DNA of 64,000 nt from contig AODO01000024.1 of the NCBI GenBank assembly GCA_000341795.1, forward strand, positions 62,001-126,000, read 5' to 3'. Of the stretch, positions 1 through 10,197 are shown piece by piece. Origin of the DNA: Rhodococcus triatomae BKS 15-14 (GTDB taxonomy: Bacteria; Actinomycetota; Actinomycetes; Mycobacteriales; Mycobacteriaceae). Below the pieces are notes generated by a model. It was not told where the DNA came from, made no database searches, and saw only the letters and a program-made list of their open reading frames with translations. The translations under genes and the position numbers were made by a program. Each line of letters begins with the position of its first letter. Positions within the stretch are counted from its first letter, which is position 1.

Positions 1-784
1 GGTTCTTGCGCTGGATGGAGCAGTCGCGGACACCCGGTGCCCAGACGTTCCCGTGCGCGTCGGCGATGACCTGCACCTCGACGTGCCGGGCCTCGGTGAC
101 GAGTCGCTCGATGAAGACGACCGGGTCGCCGAAGGAGCGCTCGGCCTCGCCCTGGGTGCGCTCGAGGGCGAGTTCGAGCTCGTCCTCCGAGTACACCTTG
201 CGGATGCCGCGCCCACCGCCGCCGGAGCGGGCCTTGATGATCAGGGGGTAGCCGATGGCCTGGGCGTGCCTGCGCGCGTCGGCGCGGGTCTCGACGGGGC
301 CGCCGGACCACGGCGCGACGGGGACGCCGACCTTCTCCGCGAGCAGCTTCGCCTCGACCTTGTCGCCGAGCAGGCGCATCGCCTCCGCAGACGGGCCGAT
401 GAAGGTGATGCCGAGGCGGGCGCACACGTCGGCGAAGCCCGGGTCCTCGGCCACGAATCCCCAGCCGACCCAGACGGCGTCGGCGCGCGCCTCGATCAGG
501 GCGCGCTCGAGCTCGGCGTGGTCGAGGTAGGGGGTGGCGGCGGTGGTGGAGGGGCGCAGGGTGACGCCCTCGTCGGCCTGCCGGACGAACATGGCGCGAC
601 GCTCGGCGTCGGTGTGCAGTGCGATGACGGTGATGTCGTCGGAAGCGGGATTGCCCGAGGCGTCGCCCGAGGAGTTTTCGGCGTTGAGTTCCCGGACGGC
701 GCGGATCAGGCGTACTGCCGCCTCGCCACGGTTGACGACTGCGATTCGTCTGAACATCTGGTTGGCCACCATTCCCTCGTACAT
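1..784 (-). CDS. Fused acyl-CoA carboxylase, biotin carboxylase N-terminus (partial)
   Basis: The first 261 codons of a minus-strand gene that leaves the window at its left edge. The N-terminus carries the biotin-carboxylase opening (MFRRIAVVNRGEAA). It continues through VWVGWGFVAEDP and the ATP-grasp glycine-rich loop IKARSGGGGRGI near residue 180. This variant is typical of the large actinobacterial carboxylases that fuse biotin carboxylase, biotin carrier and carboxyltransferase on one chain; the fusion is inferred because the rest lies outside. The expected role is ATP-dependent carboxylation of biotin for acetyl- or propionyl-CoA carboxylation, supplying malonyl- or methylmalonyl-CoA. 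In-frame starts lie at 784, 772 and 757. I chose 784 because a GAGA lies just upstream, but the family usually begins near MFRRI (757). It is divergent from the wax synthase gene. Confidence 0.85.
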   Translation of the reverse strand, partial: MYEGMVANQMFRRIAVVNRGEAAVRLIRAVRELNAENSSGDASGNPASDDITVIALHTDAERRAMFVRQADEGVTLRPSTTAATPYLDHAELERALIEARADAVWVGWGFVAEDPGFADVCARLGITFIGPSAEAMRLLGDKVEAKLLAEKVGVPVAPWSGGPVETRADARRHAQAIGYPLIIKARSGGGGRGIRKVYSEDELELALERTQGEAERSFGDPVVFIERLVTEARHVEVQVIADAHGNVWAPGVRDCSIQRKN

Positions 785-1136
785 CGTTTCTCACTTGTGT
801 CGTGTCGTCCACCGCCAGTGCCGGAGCACTGGATGCGGACATGCGGCAGCCGTGTCGAACCTCTGCGAGCCGGGGCCCCCTCGACTGCCTGCGACCTGCA
901 CAGCCCCGTGTTCGGGGATGGTCGCCGGATCACCGGACGCCGCGCGGACGGAGGGGGTCGGCGATGACCGCTTTCGGCCGGGAGAACCCGGTCGCCCTCC
1001 GGTGCGTGATCGGCGCTTCCGGAATGCCAGCATGCATTATTTCGGCGGTGGTGTCATGTCGTTACAAGGTCACTCAACATCGTTTCGCTGCAACGACATT
1101 CGACCACTGATCGGCTCTTTCTACCCTGGGCGGGTG

Positions 1137-1172
1137 GCTACTTTCGAGTAGCTTTTCGTGTACTCGCGAGTA
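1137..1172. promoter_or_regulatory. Tandem operator pair TACT-N4-AGTA
   Basis: TACTTTCGAGTA (1139-1150, extended to a 6-bp arm GCTACT/AGTAGC at 1137-1152) and TACTCGCGAGTA (1161-1172) share TACT-N4-AGTA. Their centres are 22 bp apart, about two helical turns, which suits two dimers of one regulator such as a TetR-family protein on the same face. The first repeat is followed by TTTT and could alternatively be a weak hairpin. The regulator is unknown. Confidence 0.6.
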
Positions 1173-1236
1173 GGTACTTCGGGTGAATGAATTTCTACCC
1201 TCCGCGCTGTCTGTGACCCGCGGTACCGGACGGCTA

Positions 1237-1254
1237 ACCTACGGGAGCGTAGGT
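1237..1254. promoter_or_regulatory. Inverted repeat ACCTACG-N4-CGTAGGT
   Basis: A perfect 7-bp inverted repeat with a GGAG spacer lies between the tandem TACT operators and the wax synthase gene. Its size and symmetry suit a dimeric repressor site; nothing in the window identifies the protein. Confidence 0.5.
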
Positions 1255-1401
1255 GCAGGTGGGCGCGATGCGCGGAACACTTCCCGTCCCGGGAGTGCTG
1301 TCAAGTGCCGGGTTCGGCGCCGTCGGGCCGCGCCAATTGGACGTTTGCCCGTGTGGTGCTGCGTGTCGCGATGCGGTACAACACCTAGGTCACGACAGAA
1401 T

Positions 1402-1417
1402 CGTGACCATTATCACA
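1402..1417. promoter_or_regulatory. CRP/GlxR-like site 1 upstream of wax synthase
   Basis: CGTGA-CCATTA-TCACA matches the CRP-family consensus TGTGA-N6-TCACA at 9 of 10 conserved positions. Its left half is also the right arm of a GGTCACG/CGTGACC repeat (1388-1408). Its right half starts an ATCACA-N6-TGTGAT palindrome (1412-1429). The centre is about 57 bp upstream of the wax synthase start. Confidence 0.55.
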
Positions 1418-1433
1418 TTTGTTTGTGATCTGT

Positions 1434-1449
1434 GGTGACATACATCACC
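1434..1449. promoter_or_regulatory. CRP/GlxR-like site 2 upstream of wax synthase
   Basis: GGTGA-CATACA-TCACC keeps the GTGA-N6-TCAC core. Its centre is 32 bp (about three helical turns) downstream of site 1 and ends 17 bp before the wax synthase start. Binding here would probably cover the translation or transcription start and repress. Confidence 0.5.
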
Positions 1450-1466
1450 GAGGGGGATGCCAGAGA

Positions 1467-2840
1467 ATGTTGCTTCCGATGTCGCCCACCGACTCGATGT
1501 TCCTGATCGGTGAGTCGCGCGAGTGCCCGATGCATGTCGGGGGGCTCGTGCTCTTCGAGCCGCCCGAGGGCGGAGAAGCGAGCGATGTCCGGGCCATGCT
1601 CGACACCGCGCTCGCCCGCGACTGGGTCGCTCCCGAACTGCGCCGCCGGGCCCGGCGGTCCCTCGGCACGCTCGGGCAGTGGGGGTGGGAGACAGTCACC
1701 GACGTGGACCTGGCCCATCACGTGCGGCACGACGCCCTGCCCAAGCCCGGCGGCATGGGCGAACTGATGGAACTCGTCTCCCGGCTTCACGCGAGCCTGC
1801 TCGACCGCAGCCGGCCGCTCTGGGAGATGCACCTCATCGAGGGTCTCGCCGACGGGCGGTTCGCGGTGTACATGAAGGTCCACCACGCCCTCGCCGACGG
1901 CATCTCGGTCATGCGGATGCTGCGCCGCGCCCTGAGCGACGACCCCGACGCCCGTAACCTCCGCGCTCCCTGGGAGCCGGGGGCGCCGCGTCTGGAGGTG
2001 GTCTCGCCGGTGACGGGGACCGTCGATTTCGCCGGCGCCGCCGTCCGTGTCGCTCGGGAATCGGTCGGCGAGGTGGCCGGTCTGGTGCCCGCGCTCGTCG
2101 ACACCGTCGACCGTGCGTTGCACGGCCGAGGCGGTGCGCTGACGCTGACTGCGCCGTCCTCGCTGCTGAACGTGCCGATCGGGGGCGCCCGCCGGTTCGC
2201 CGCGGGGACCTGGCGTCTGGAGCGTCTGCGGCTGGTCGCCAAGTGTGCGGACGCCACCGTCAACGACGTGGTGCTGGCGATGTCGTCCGGGGCGTTGCGC
2301 ACCTTCCTGGCGGGAGTCGACGCGCTGCCCGGTGATCCGCTGCGGGCGCTGGTGCCGGTCTCGCTCCGGCGTGAGCGATCGGAAGGTGGAAACGAAATCG
2401 GTGTTCTCACTTGCAATCTCGGCACTCATCATGCCGAGGCCGGAGATCGCCTCGCCGCCGTCAGAGCGTCGATGCGGGAGGGGAAGGAGACGATGCGCAC
2501 CCGTAGTGCCACCCAGATCCGGGCGATGAGCGCACTGGGCGTGGCGCCGCTCGCACTGGGCATGCTCCTCGGCCGGAGCCTCCCGATCCGGCCGGCGAAC
2601 GTGATGATCTCGAACGTGCCGGGACCGGATGTGCCCCTCTACTGGAACGGAGCTCGCATGACCGCCCTGTATCCACTGTCCATCCCCGTCGCCGGGCAGG
2701 CGCTCAACATCACCTGCACGAGCACCGACGAGGAGATCTCCTTCGGCCTCACCGCCTGCCGGAGCCTGCCCGACCTGGTGCCGATGGTCACCCACCTCGA
2801 CGAGGAACTCGCGCTGCTCGAGCGGGCGGTGGGACTGTGA
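1467..2840 (+). CDS. Wax ester synthase / diacylglycerol acyltransferase (WS/DGAT)
   Basis: A 457-residue acyltransferase that transfers acyl groups from acyl-CoA to diacylglycerol or long-chain alcohols, making storage triacylglycerol or wax esters. The active-site motif HHALADG (HHxxxDG) is near residue 138, preceded by SRPLWEMHLIEGL. The C-terminal NVMISNVPGP motif of the family is present. Length is normal for the family (about 450-480). The start MLLPMSPTDSMF is the family-typical N-terminus; an upstream in-frame ATG at 1419 would add 16 unconserved residues and run through the palindromes. An AGGGGG lies 10 bases upstream. It overlaps a small membrane protein gene by 4 bases. The CRP-like palindromes immediately upstream suggest control by carbon or cAMP status. 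Confidence 0.92.
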   Translation: MLLPMSPTDSMFLIGESRECPMHVGGLVLFEPPEGGEASDVRAMLDTALARDWVAPELRRRARRSLGTLGQWGWETVTDVDLAHHVRHDALPKPGGMGELMELVSRLHASLLDRSRPLWEMHLIEGLADGRFAVYMKVHHALADGISVMRMLRRALSDDPDARNLRAPWEPGAPRLEVVSPVTGTVDFAGAAVRVARESVGEVAGLVPALVDTVDRALHGRGGALTLTAPSSLLNVPIGGARRFAAGTWRLERLRLVAKCADATVNDVVLAMSSGALRTFLAGVDALPGDPLRALVPVSLRRERSEGGNEIGVLTCNLGTHHAEAGDRLAAVRASMREGKETMRTRSATQIRAMSALGVAPLALGMLLGRSLPIRPANVMISNVPGPDVPLYWNGARMTALYPLSIPVAGQALNITCTSTDEEISFGLTACRSLPDLVPMVTHLDEELALLERAVGL

Positions 2841-3055
2841 CCGCGGCGCACGGACGGATGGCCGTGCCGCACGGGCGTCACCGGCTGCCCGAGAGCGCCG
2901 AGACGCTGCGGTTGCGGTCCGCGCGGGTGATCGCGTCGACCTCTGCGGTGGCGGCGGCGGTGCCCACCGCTGCGGTGAGCGGGTCGATACCACTGGCATT
3001 GCTCGTCGGGCTCGGCACCGTACTCGGGGTGGGCGCCGCCGGAATCATGATCTGA
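2837..3055 (+). CDS. Small hydrophobic membrane protein coupled to WS/DGAT
   Basis: A 72-residue frame beginning with GTG that overlaps the wax synthase stop by 4 bases (GTGA), which points to translational coupling. An internal ATG at 2858 is an alternative start. The first half is basic. The second half is a run of Ala, Val, Gly, Leu and Ile forming one or two membrane segments (about residues 32-49 and 51-70). I recognise no family. The coupling suggests a role beside triacylglycerol synthesis, for example at the membrane or lipid-droplet surface, but that is inference. Confidence 0.55.
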   Translation: MTAAHGRMAVPHGRHRLPESAETLRLRSARVIASTSAVAAAVPTAAVSGSIPLALLVGLGTVLGVGAAGIMI

Positions 3056-3157
3056 TCGACCGAAAACGGCGGCACCGCAGCCGAACCGGACTCCACGCGG
3101 GCGACGGACGGGTGCGACGGTGCGGGCGCCTCGGCCGCTCAACTAGGCTGTCTGGTT

Positions 3158-4095
3158 GTGCTGTCCGTCGTTCCCCGCCCCGTGATCGTCCGGGCCCCGT
3201 CCAAGGTGAACCTCCACCTGGGGGTCGGTGACCTGCGTGAGGACGGCTATCACGAGCTGACCTCGGTCTTCCAGGCGCTCTCGCTCGGTGACGACGTGCA
3301 CCTGACCGAGTCCGACGCCCTGTCGGTGCACGTCCGCGGCGTCGACGCCGAGTCGGTGCCCACCGACCGTGGCAACCTGGTGTGGCAGGCTGCCGAACTG
3401 CTCGCCCGCCGCGCGGGAAGGGCCGCCGGTGTCGCGATCACGATCGTCAAGGGTGTGCCCGTAGCGGGCGGAATGGCCGGTGGCAGCGCCGACGCCGCTG
3501 CCACACTGGTCGGCCTGAACGAGCTCTGGCGTCTCGGTCTCGACCGGGCGGAGTTGTTCGAACTCGGTGCCGAACTGGGCAGCGACGTGCCGTTCACCCT
3601 CCACGGAATGACCGCGCTGGGAACCGGACGCGGCGAGAAGCTGCTCCCTGTGTTGTCCCGCAACAGTTTCCACTGGGTAATCGCGCTCGCCAAGGGTGGG
3701 CTGAGCACCCCCGCGGTGTTCCGTGAACTCGACCGGTTGCGCGCCGAGGGCAACCCGCCGCGGATCGGCGACCCGGACGAGCTGATGCACGCGCTCGCGG
3801 CAGGCGACGCCGATGCGCTCGCCCCGCTGCTCGGAAACGACCTGCAGGCCGCGGCGCTGTCGCTGAAGCCGGAGCTCCGTCGCACGCTGCGTGCCGGGGT
3901 GACGGCCGGAGCGCTCGCCGGCATCGTCTCCGGGTCGGGCCCCACCTGCGTCTTCCTGTGTTCGGACGAGGACACGGCGGTCGAGGTCGCGGCCGAGCTC
4001 GCCGGTGCGGGCGTGTGCCGCACCATCCGGGTGGCGCACGGGCCGGTCCCCGGTGCCCGCGTCCTCGACGACATCTCCCGCGGAACGGAACACTG

Positions 4096-4096
<1 letters not shown>
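3158..4096 (+). CDS. ispE: 4-diphosphocytidyl-2-C-methyl-D-erythritol kinase
   Basis: A 312-residue GHMP-family kinase of the MEP pathway. It phosphorylates the 2-hydroxyl of CDP-methylerythritol on the way to IPP and DMAPP. The N-terminal [12 protein letters not shown] and the ATP-binding GHMP motif [15 protein letters not shown] (near residue 105) are both clear, as is the C-terminal [10 protein letters not shown]. The GTG at 3158 lies within a few bases of a TAGGCT that resembles a -10 element, so a leaderless transcript is possible; a second GTG at 3182 is an alternative start. Its stop overlaps the ABC-F start by one base. Confidence 0.93.
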
Positions 4097-5892
<1,796 letters not shown>

Positions 5893-6018
5893 GCAGGTCA
5901 ATGGTGGTATCTGCAACGCGCACGGAGTCTGTTCATCCCGCGAGTACGCCGGAAGGCGACTAGGCTGCGGCTCAGGTCGTTCTTGTCGTTCATGGTTCCG
6001 TCGTGAAAGGCGCGCGTC

Positions 6019-6513
6019 ATGGATCTGGATGCTCTTGCCGAGATCGCCAGGCTCAAGCACCGCTACTCGCGCGCGCTCGACACGAAGGACTGGCCGCTGT
6101 TCCGGGAGACGCTGCTTCCCGACGCCACCGCGACCTACGGTGAGCACCTCCGGTTCGAGGATCGCGACGCGCTCTGCTCGTTCATGGAGATCACGCTGGG
6201 CCCGCACGTGCTCTCCGAGCACCTGTGCGCCCAGCCGGAGATCGAGATCGACGGGGACGTCGCCACCGGGACGTGGTTCCTGCAGGACATGGTGATCATT
6301 CCCGAGGACGGAATGATGTTGCGCGGCGCGGCTTTCTATCACGACAGGTATGCGCGCAACGAGGCCGGGGAATGGCGGATCGCACACACCGGCTACGAGC
6401 GGACCTTCGAGCTGGTGCTCTCGCTCGCCGACCTCCCGAGCCTGCAACTGACGTCGAACCGGTGGGCTCTGACGCTGAACTCCACGCCACCGCGCGAGCG
6501 CGTCACGGAGTGA
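6019..6513 (+). CDS. SnoaL-like / nuclear transport factor 2 fold protein
   Basis: A 164-residue protein of the SnoaL-like_4 type, a cone-shaped alpha+beta barrel used by isomerases, dehydratases and ring-hydroxylating beta subunits. Seen here: the N-terminal helix with IARLKHRYSRALDTKDW, then LLPDATATYGEH, and a C-terminal strand GEWRIAHTGYERTF. The His and Tyr in these stretches are the usual cavity residues. A TAGGCT at about 5961 may be a -10 element. It stands alone between the ABC-F gene and the iron-transport pair, so its substrate is unknown. Confidence 0.75.
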   Translation: MDLDALAEIARLKHRYSRALDTKDWPLFRETLLPDATATYGEHLRFEDRDALCSFMEITLGPHVLSEHLCAQPEIEIDGDVATGTWFLQDMVIIPEDGMMLRGAAFYHDRYARNEAGEWRIAHTGYERTFELVLSLADLPSLQLTSNRWALTLNSTPPRERVTE

Positions 6514-6591
6514 TCCCGCGGCGGGACCGCGACCGAACCCCGCCTCGCCGCACGTCGAAATCTCGATGAAGGGCACCCGCAGCACGGCAGG

Positions 6592-6610
6592 GAAAGCTAG
6601 GCTGTCCTAA
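6592..6610 (+). promoter_or_regulatory. IdeR/DtxR-like iron box
   Basis: These 19 bases match the IdeR consensus (TTAGGTTAGGCTAACCTAA) at 13 of 19 positions, including AGGCT and CCTAA. The box ends about 42 bp upstream of the transporter start at 6653. It overlaps a perfect inverted repeat, GGCTGTC/GACAGCC (6600-6621). Iron-dependent repression of the downstream ABC pair is inferred. Confidence 0.6.
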
Positions 6611-6652
6611 CCAAGACAGCCTGTAACTAAGTCGGATCCCTGGAGCCCACCC

Positions 6653-8443
6653 ATGACGTCCACCCTGACCCTGCCGGTCGACGAGCCGCGGGCCGTCGAC
6701 GGACCCGCCGCCGATCCACCGGCCACCGCCGAGCGGCAGGCGCTGCGAGAACTGCTGGCGCCGGTACGAACTCAGACCCGCGTCGCGATGGCGATGCAGG
6801 TGGTGGCCGCGTTCGCGACCATCGTTCCGTACGTGGCCATCGCCGAACTCGGCAAGACCCTGCTCGCCGACGGGCCGGTGGACTCGCAGCGGGTGTGGAC
6901 GATCGTGTGGATCGTCGTGGCCGGCCTCGGGCTCCGCGCCGGATTCGGCGGTGGCGCGCTCATGGTGACCCACTTCGCGGACGTGCGCCTGCAGGCGATC
7001 CTCCGGCGGCGCATCGCCGCCACCCTCGGACGGCTCCCGCTGGGCTGGTTCACCACGCACTCGTCGGGGCAGGTACGCAAGGCCGCGCAGAACGACATCG
7101 GCGACATGCACTACCTCGTGGCGCACAGCGCCGTCGAGACCACCGGTGCTGTGGCGGTGCCGCTCGCCGGTCTGGCGTACGTGATCTCGGTCGACTGGCG
7201 GCTCGCGCTCCTCGCCGTCGCCACCCTGCCGGTGTACGTCGTCGCGTATGCAGTGATGACGCGCGGCATGACCGAGAAGATGGAGGAGATGAACCGCGGT
7301 CTCGCCGCGATCAGCGCCACCGTCGTCGAGTTCGTCACCGGCATCGCGGTGGTCAAGACGTTCGGACAGACCAGACGCGCGCACTCGCGCTACCGGGACG
7401 CGGCCACCGAGACCGCGAAGGCCTACGACGGGTGGGTGCGGCCGATGCTGCGCACCGAGGCCCTCGCGTCGATGGCGCTCAGTGCGCCGGTGGTGCTGCT
7501 CGTCAACCTCGGAGTCGGCGCGCTCATGGTCCGGGCCGGGTGGGTGTCGGCGATCGACCTGTTCACCACCACCCTCGTGGCACTGATCATCCCGGTCGCG
7601 GTGACGTCCATCGGATTCGGCATGCAGGCCCGCCGCGAGGCCTCGGCGGCGGCGGGACGCCTCCTCGACCTCTTCTCGACCCCGACGCTCCCCGAACCGG
7701 CACGGCCGCGGACGCCGGTCGGCCACACCGTCCAGTTCGACGACGTCCGCTTCTCCTACGACGGACGGACCGACGTGCTGTCCGGCATCGACCTCGAACT
7801 GCCACAGGGGACCGTGACCGCGCTGGTCGGGCCTTCCGGGTCCGGAAAGTCGACCCTCGCGACGCTGGTCCCACGGTTTCACGAGGTGACCGGGGGATCG
7901 GTCCGGCTCGGCGGTGTGGACGTCCGGGAGATCGCGTCCGACGAGTTGTACCGACACGTCGGCTTCGTACTGCAGGACGTGCAACTGCTGCGGCAGTCGG
8001 TGCTCGACAACATCCGCCTCGCCCGGCCCGACGCCGATCTCGACTCGGTCCGTTCGGCCGCGCGGGCGGCTCGGATCGACGACCGCATCATGGCGCTGCC
8101 CCGCGGTTACGACTCGGTGGTCGGTGAGGACGCGATGTTCTCCGGCGGTGAGGCGCAACGGGTGTCCATCGCCCGGGCCCTGCTCGCCGACACCCCGGTA
8201 CTGGTGCTCGACGAGGCCACCGCGTTCGCGGACCCCGAATCCGAGGCCGACATCCAGGCCGCGCTGACGCGGCTCGCGATCGATCGGACCGTCCTCGTCA
8301 TCGCACACCGGCTCGGGTCGATCGTCGGGGCCGACCAGATCGTCGTCCTCGACCGGGGCCGCGTCGTCGAACGCGGATCGCACGACGAATTGACGGCAGC
8401 GGGCGGCCGGTACGCCCGAATGTGGGAACGGGGGACCAACTGA
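6653..8443 (+). CDS. ABC transporter, permease-ATPase half (IrtA/YbtP-like), siderophore-type
   Basis: A 596-residue half-transporter with an N-terminal membrane domain (about residues 40-320) and a C-terminal ATPase. The ATPase shows GPSGSGKST, signature FSGGEAQRVSIARAL and VLVLDEATAFADPE. The membrane domain (GWFTTHSSGQVRKAAQNDIG and LPVYVVAYAVMTRGM) resembles the exporter-fold importers IrtA and YbtP that take up ferric siderophores. The siderophore-interacting flavoprotein domain found at the N-terminus of mycobacterial IrtA is absent. It overlaps the next half-transporter by one base, implying a heterodimer. The iron box upstream supports a role in iron uptake; export is possible. Confidence 0.8.
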   Translation: MTSTLTLPVDEPRAVDGPAADPPATAERQALRELLAPVRTQTRVAMAMQVVAAFATIVPYVAIAELGKTLLADGPVDSQRVWTIVWIVVAGLGLRAGFGGGALMVTHFADVRLQAILRRRIAATLGRLPLGWFTTHSSGQVRKAAQNDIGDMHYLVAHSAVETTGAVAVPLAGLAYVISVDWRLALLAVATLPVYVVAYAVMTRGMTEKMEEMNRGLAAISATVVEFVTGIAVVKTFGQTRRAHSRYRDAATETAKAYDGWVRPMLRTEALASMALSAPVVLLVNLGVGALMVRAGWVSAIDLFTTTLVALIIPVAVTSIGFGMQARREASAAAGRLLDLFSTPTLPEPARPRTPVGHTVQFDDVRFSYDGRTDVLSGIDLELPQGTVTALVGPSGSGKSTLATLVPRFHEVTGGSVRLGGVDVREIASDELYRHVGFVLQDVQLLRQSVLDNIRLARPDADLDSVRSAARAARIDDRIMALPRGYDSVVGEDAMFSGGEAQRVSIARALLADTPVLVLDEATAFADPESEADIQAALTRLAIDRTVLVIAHRLGSIVGADQIVVLDRGRVVERGSHDELTAAGGRYARMWERGTN

Positions 8444-10182
8444 TGATTCGAGATCTGATGCGCATTCTCGGCCCCGGGAACGACGCCCGCTACCGGGTGT
8501 TCCTGGGATGGGCGGTGGCGTACGGCCTCCTGCAGGGAGTGGCGGTCGCACTGCTGGTGCCGGTCACCCGCGCCCTGTTCGACGCCGACTGGCAGTCGTT
8601 CTGGCGGTGGCTGGGCGTGATGGCGGTGACCACCCTGCTCTGCATGACAGCGCACTACGTGCAGGCGATGAAGGGTTTCGAGTCGGCGCTGGTCCTGCTG
8701 CGCACCATGCACCTGCGGCTCGGAGGCCACCTCGTCACGCTGCCGCTCGGCTGGTTCGGTGCCACCCGCGTCGGGCAGGTGTCGCAGATCGCGACGAAGG
8801 GCACGATCGGCGTGATGGGCGCGATCGCGCACCTGATGACGCCGCTGATCAGCGGCGTCGTCACGACCGCCACGATCGCGGTGTCGATGTTCTTCTTCGA
8901 CTGGCGGCTCGGCGTCGCGATGGTCGTCAGTGCTCCGGTGATCTGGGCGGCGGCGCGGTTCGCAACCGACATGACCGCCCGGGTAGACGACCGGACGCAC
9001 GCGGCCTCGGTGGAGTCGAACAACCGGGTACTCGAGTACGCCCGCTGTCAGCAGGCGCTGCGCGCCTTCGGTCGCACCCACGGCGTCTACGAACCGCTCG
9101 ATGCGGCGATCGAGGAGCAGCGGGTCGCGGGGCGCAGGCAGATGTGGCTGGTCGTCGCCGGATCGGTCGTCAACGGGTTCGCCCTGCAGCTGGTGTTCTC
9201 GGCGCTGATCGTGCTCGGAGCCGTCCTCGCGCTCGACGGCGACATCGATGCCGTCACCCTCGTCGCGCTGCTCGGACTGATCGCGCGATTCATCCAGCCG
9301 CTCAACGAGATCGGAGATCTCGGCGCGGCTGTCCGCCTCGCGCGCAACGACATGCGGAGGATGTCGGAGGTGCTGGAGGCGGAGCCGTTGCCGGAACCCG
9401 AGAGCAGTGAGCCCACCGCTCCCGAGGCCCCCGCCGTCGAATTCGACTCCGTCCACTTCGGCTACGACGCGGCGGCGCCGGTGCTCCGCGGGATCGACCT
9501 GACGGTGCCGCGGCGGTCGATGATCGCGCTGGTGGGGCCGTCCGGCTCGGGCAAGACCACCGTCACCCGATTGATCGCCCGCTTCTACGACGTCGACGGC
9601 GGCGTCGTCCGAGTCGGTGGTGTCGACGTCCGCGACCTCACCACCGCCGACCTGATGGCGCAACTGTCCCTGGTGTTCCAGGACGTGTATCTCTTCGACG
9701 ACACCCTGAGCGCGAACATTCGCATCGGCCGGCCGGACGCCACCGACGACGAGGTGAGGTCGGCGGCGCGGACCGCGGGTGTCGGGGAGATCGTCGACAG
9801 GCTGCCCGACGGCTGGGACACCCGCGTCGGTGAGGGTGGCGCCGCCCTGTCGGGTGGTGAACGCCAGCGCGTCTCGATCGCCCGAGCCCTGCTCAAGCAG
9901 GCTCCCATCGTCCTGCTCGACGAGGCGACCGCAGCGCTCGACCCCGAGAACGAAGCGCACCTGCAGCGGGCTATGGAGACGCTCAAGCAGACGAGCACGG
10001 TGCTGGTGATCGCACACAAGCTCACCACCGTCACCGCCGCCGACCGGATCGTGGTGCTCGGCGACGACGGCACCGTCGCGCAGTCCGGCACCCACGACGA
10101 TCTGCTCGCCCGCGGCGGACGCTACGCCGACTTCTGGGAGCTGCGTGCCCGCGCGACGGGCTGGCAACTGGTCGGCGGCTGA
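8443..10182 (+). CDS. ABC transporter, permease-ATPase half (IrtB/YbtQ-like)
   Basis: A 579-residue partner of the preceding gene. An N-terminal membrane domain (about residues 20-300) precedes an ATPase with GPSGSGKTT, LSGGERQRVSIARALL and IVLLDEATAALDPEN. The start ATG at 8443 shares its A with the previous stop and follows a GGGGGA ribosome site; a start at 8422 would lie inside the upstream gene. The two halves are similar but not identical, which fits a heterodimeric exporter-fold importer for ferric siderophores at the cytoplasmic membrane. Substrate is inferred from family and the iron box only. Confidence 0.8.
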   Translation: MIRDLMRILGPGNDARYRVFLGWAVAYGLLQGVAVALLVPVTRALFDADWQSFWRWLGVMAVTTLLCMTAHYVQAMKGFESALVLLRTMHLRLGGHLVTLPLGWFGATRVGQVSQIATKGTIGVMGAIAHLMTPLISGVVTTATIAVSMFFFDWRLGVAMVVSAPVIWAAARFATDMTARVDDRTHAASVESNNRVLEYARCQQALRAFGRTHGVYEPLDAAIEEQRVAGRRQMWLVVAGSVVNGFALQLVFSALIVLGAVLALDGDIDAVTLVALLGLIARFIQPLNEIGDLGAAVRLARNDMRRMSEVLEAEPLPEPESSEPTAPEAPAVEFDSVHFGYDAAAPVLRGIDLTVPRRSMIALVGPSGSGKTTVTRLIARFYDVDGGVVRVGGVDVRDLTTADLMAQLSLVFQDVYLFDDTLSANIRIGRPDATDDEVRSAARTAGVGEIVDRLPDGWDTRVGEGGAALSGGERQRVSIARALLKQAPIVLLDEATAALDPENEAHLQRAMETLKQTSTVLVIAHKLTTVTAADRIVVLGDDGTVAQSGTHDDLLARGGRYADFWELRARATGWQLVGG

Positions 10183-10197
10183 CTGGGCGGTGGCACA

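Larger units (their letters stand above)
785..1466. other. Long divergent intergenic region with several inverted repeats
   Basis: No convincing gene lies in these roughly 680 bases; the frames present are short and have no family resemblance. The region separates the carboxylase (minus strand) from the wax synthase (plus strand). Its right half holds two TACT-N4-AGTA repeats, one ACCTACG inverted repeat and three overlapping or adjacent GTGA/TCAC palindromes, listed separately. I infer a regulated bidirectional promoter region for lipid synthesis and storage. Confidence 0.7.
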
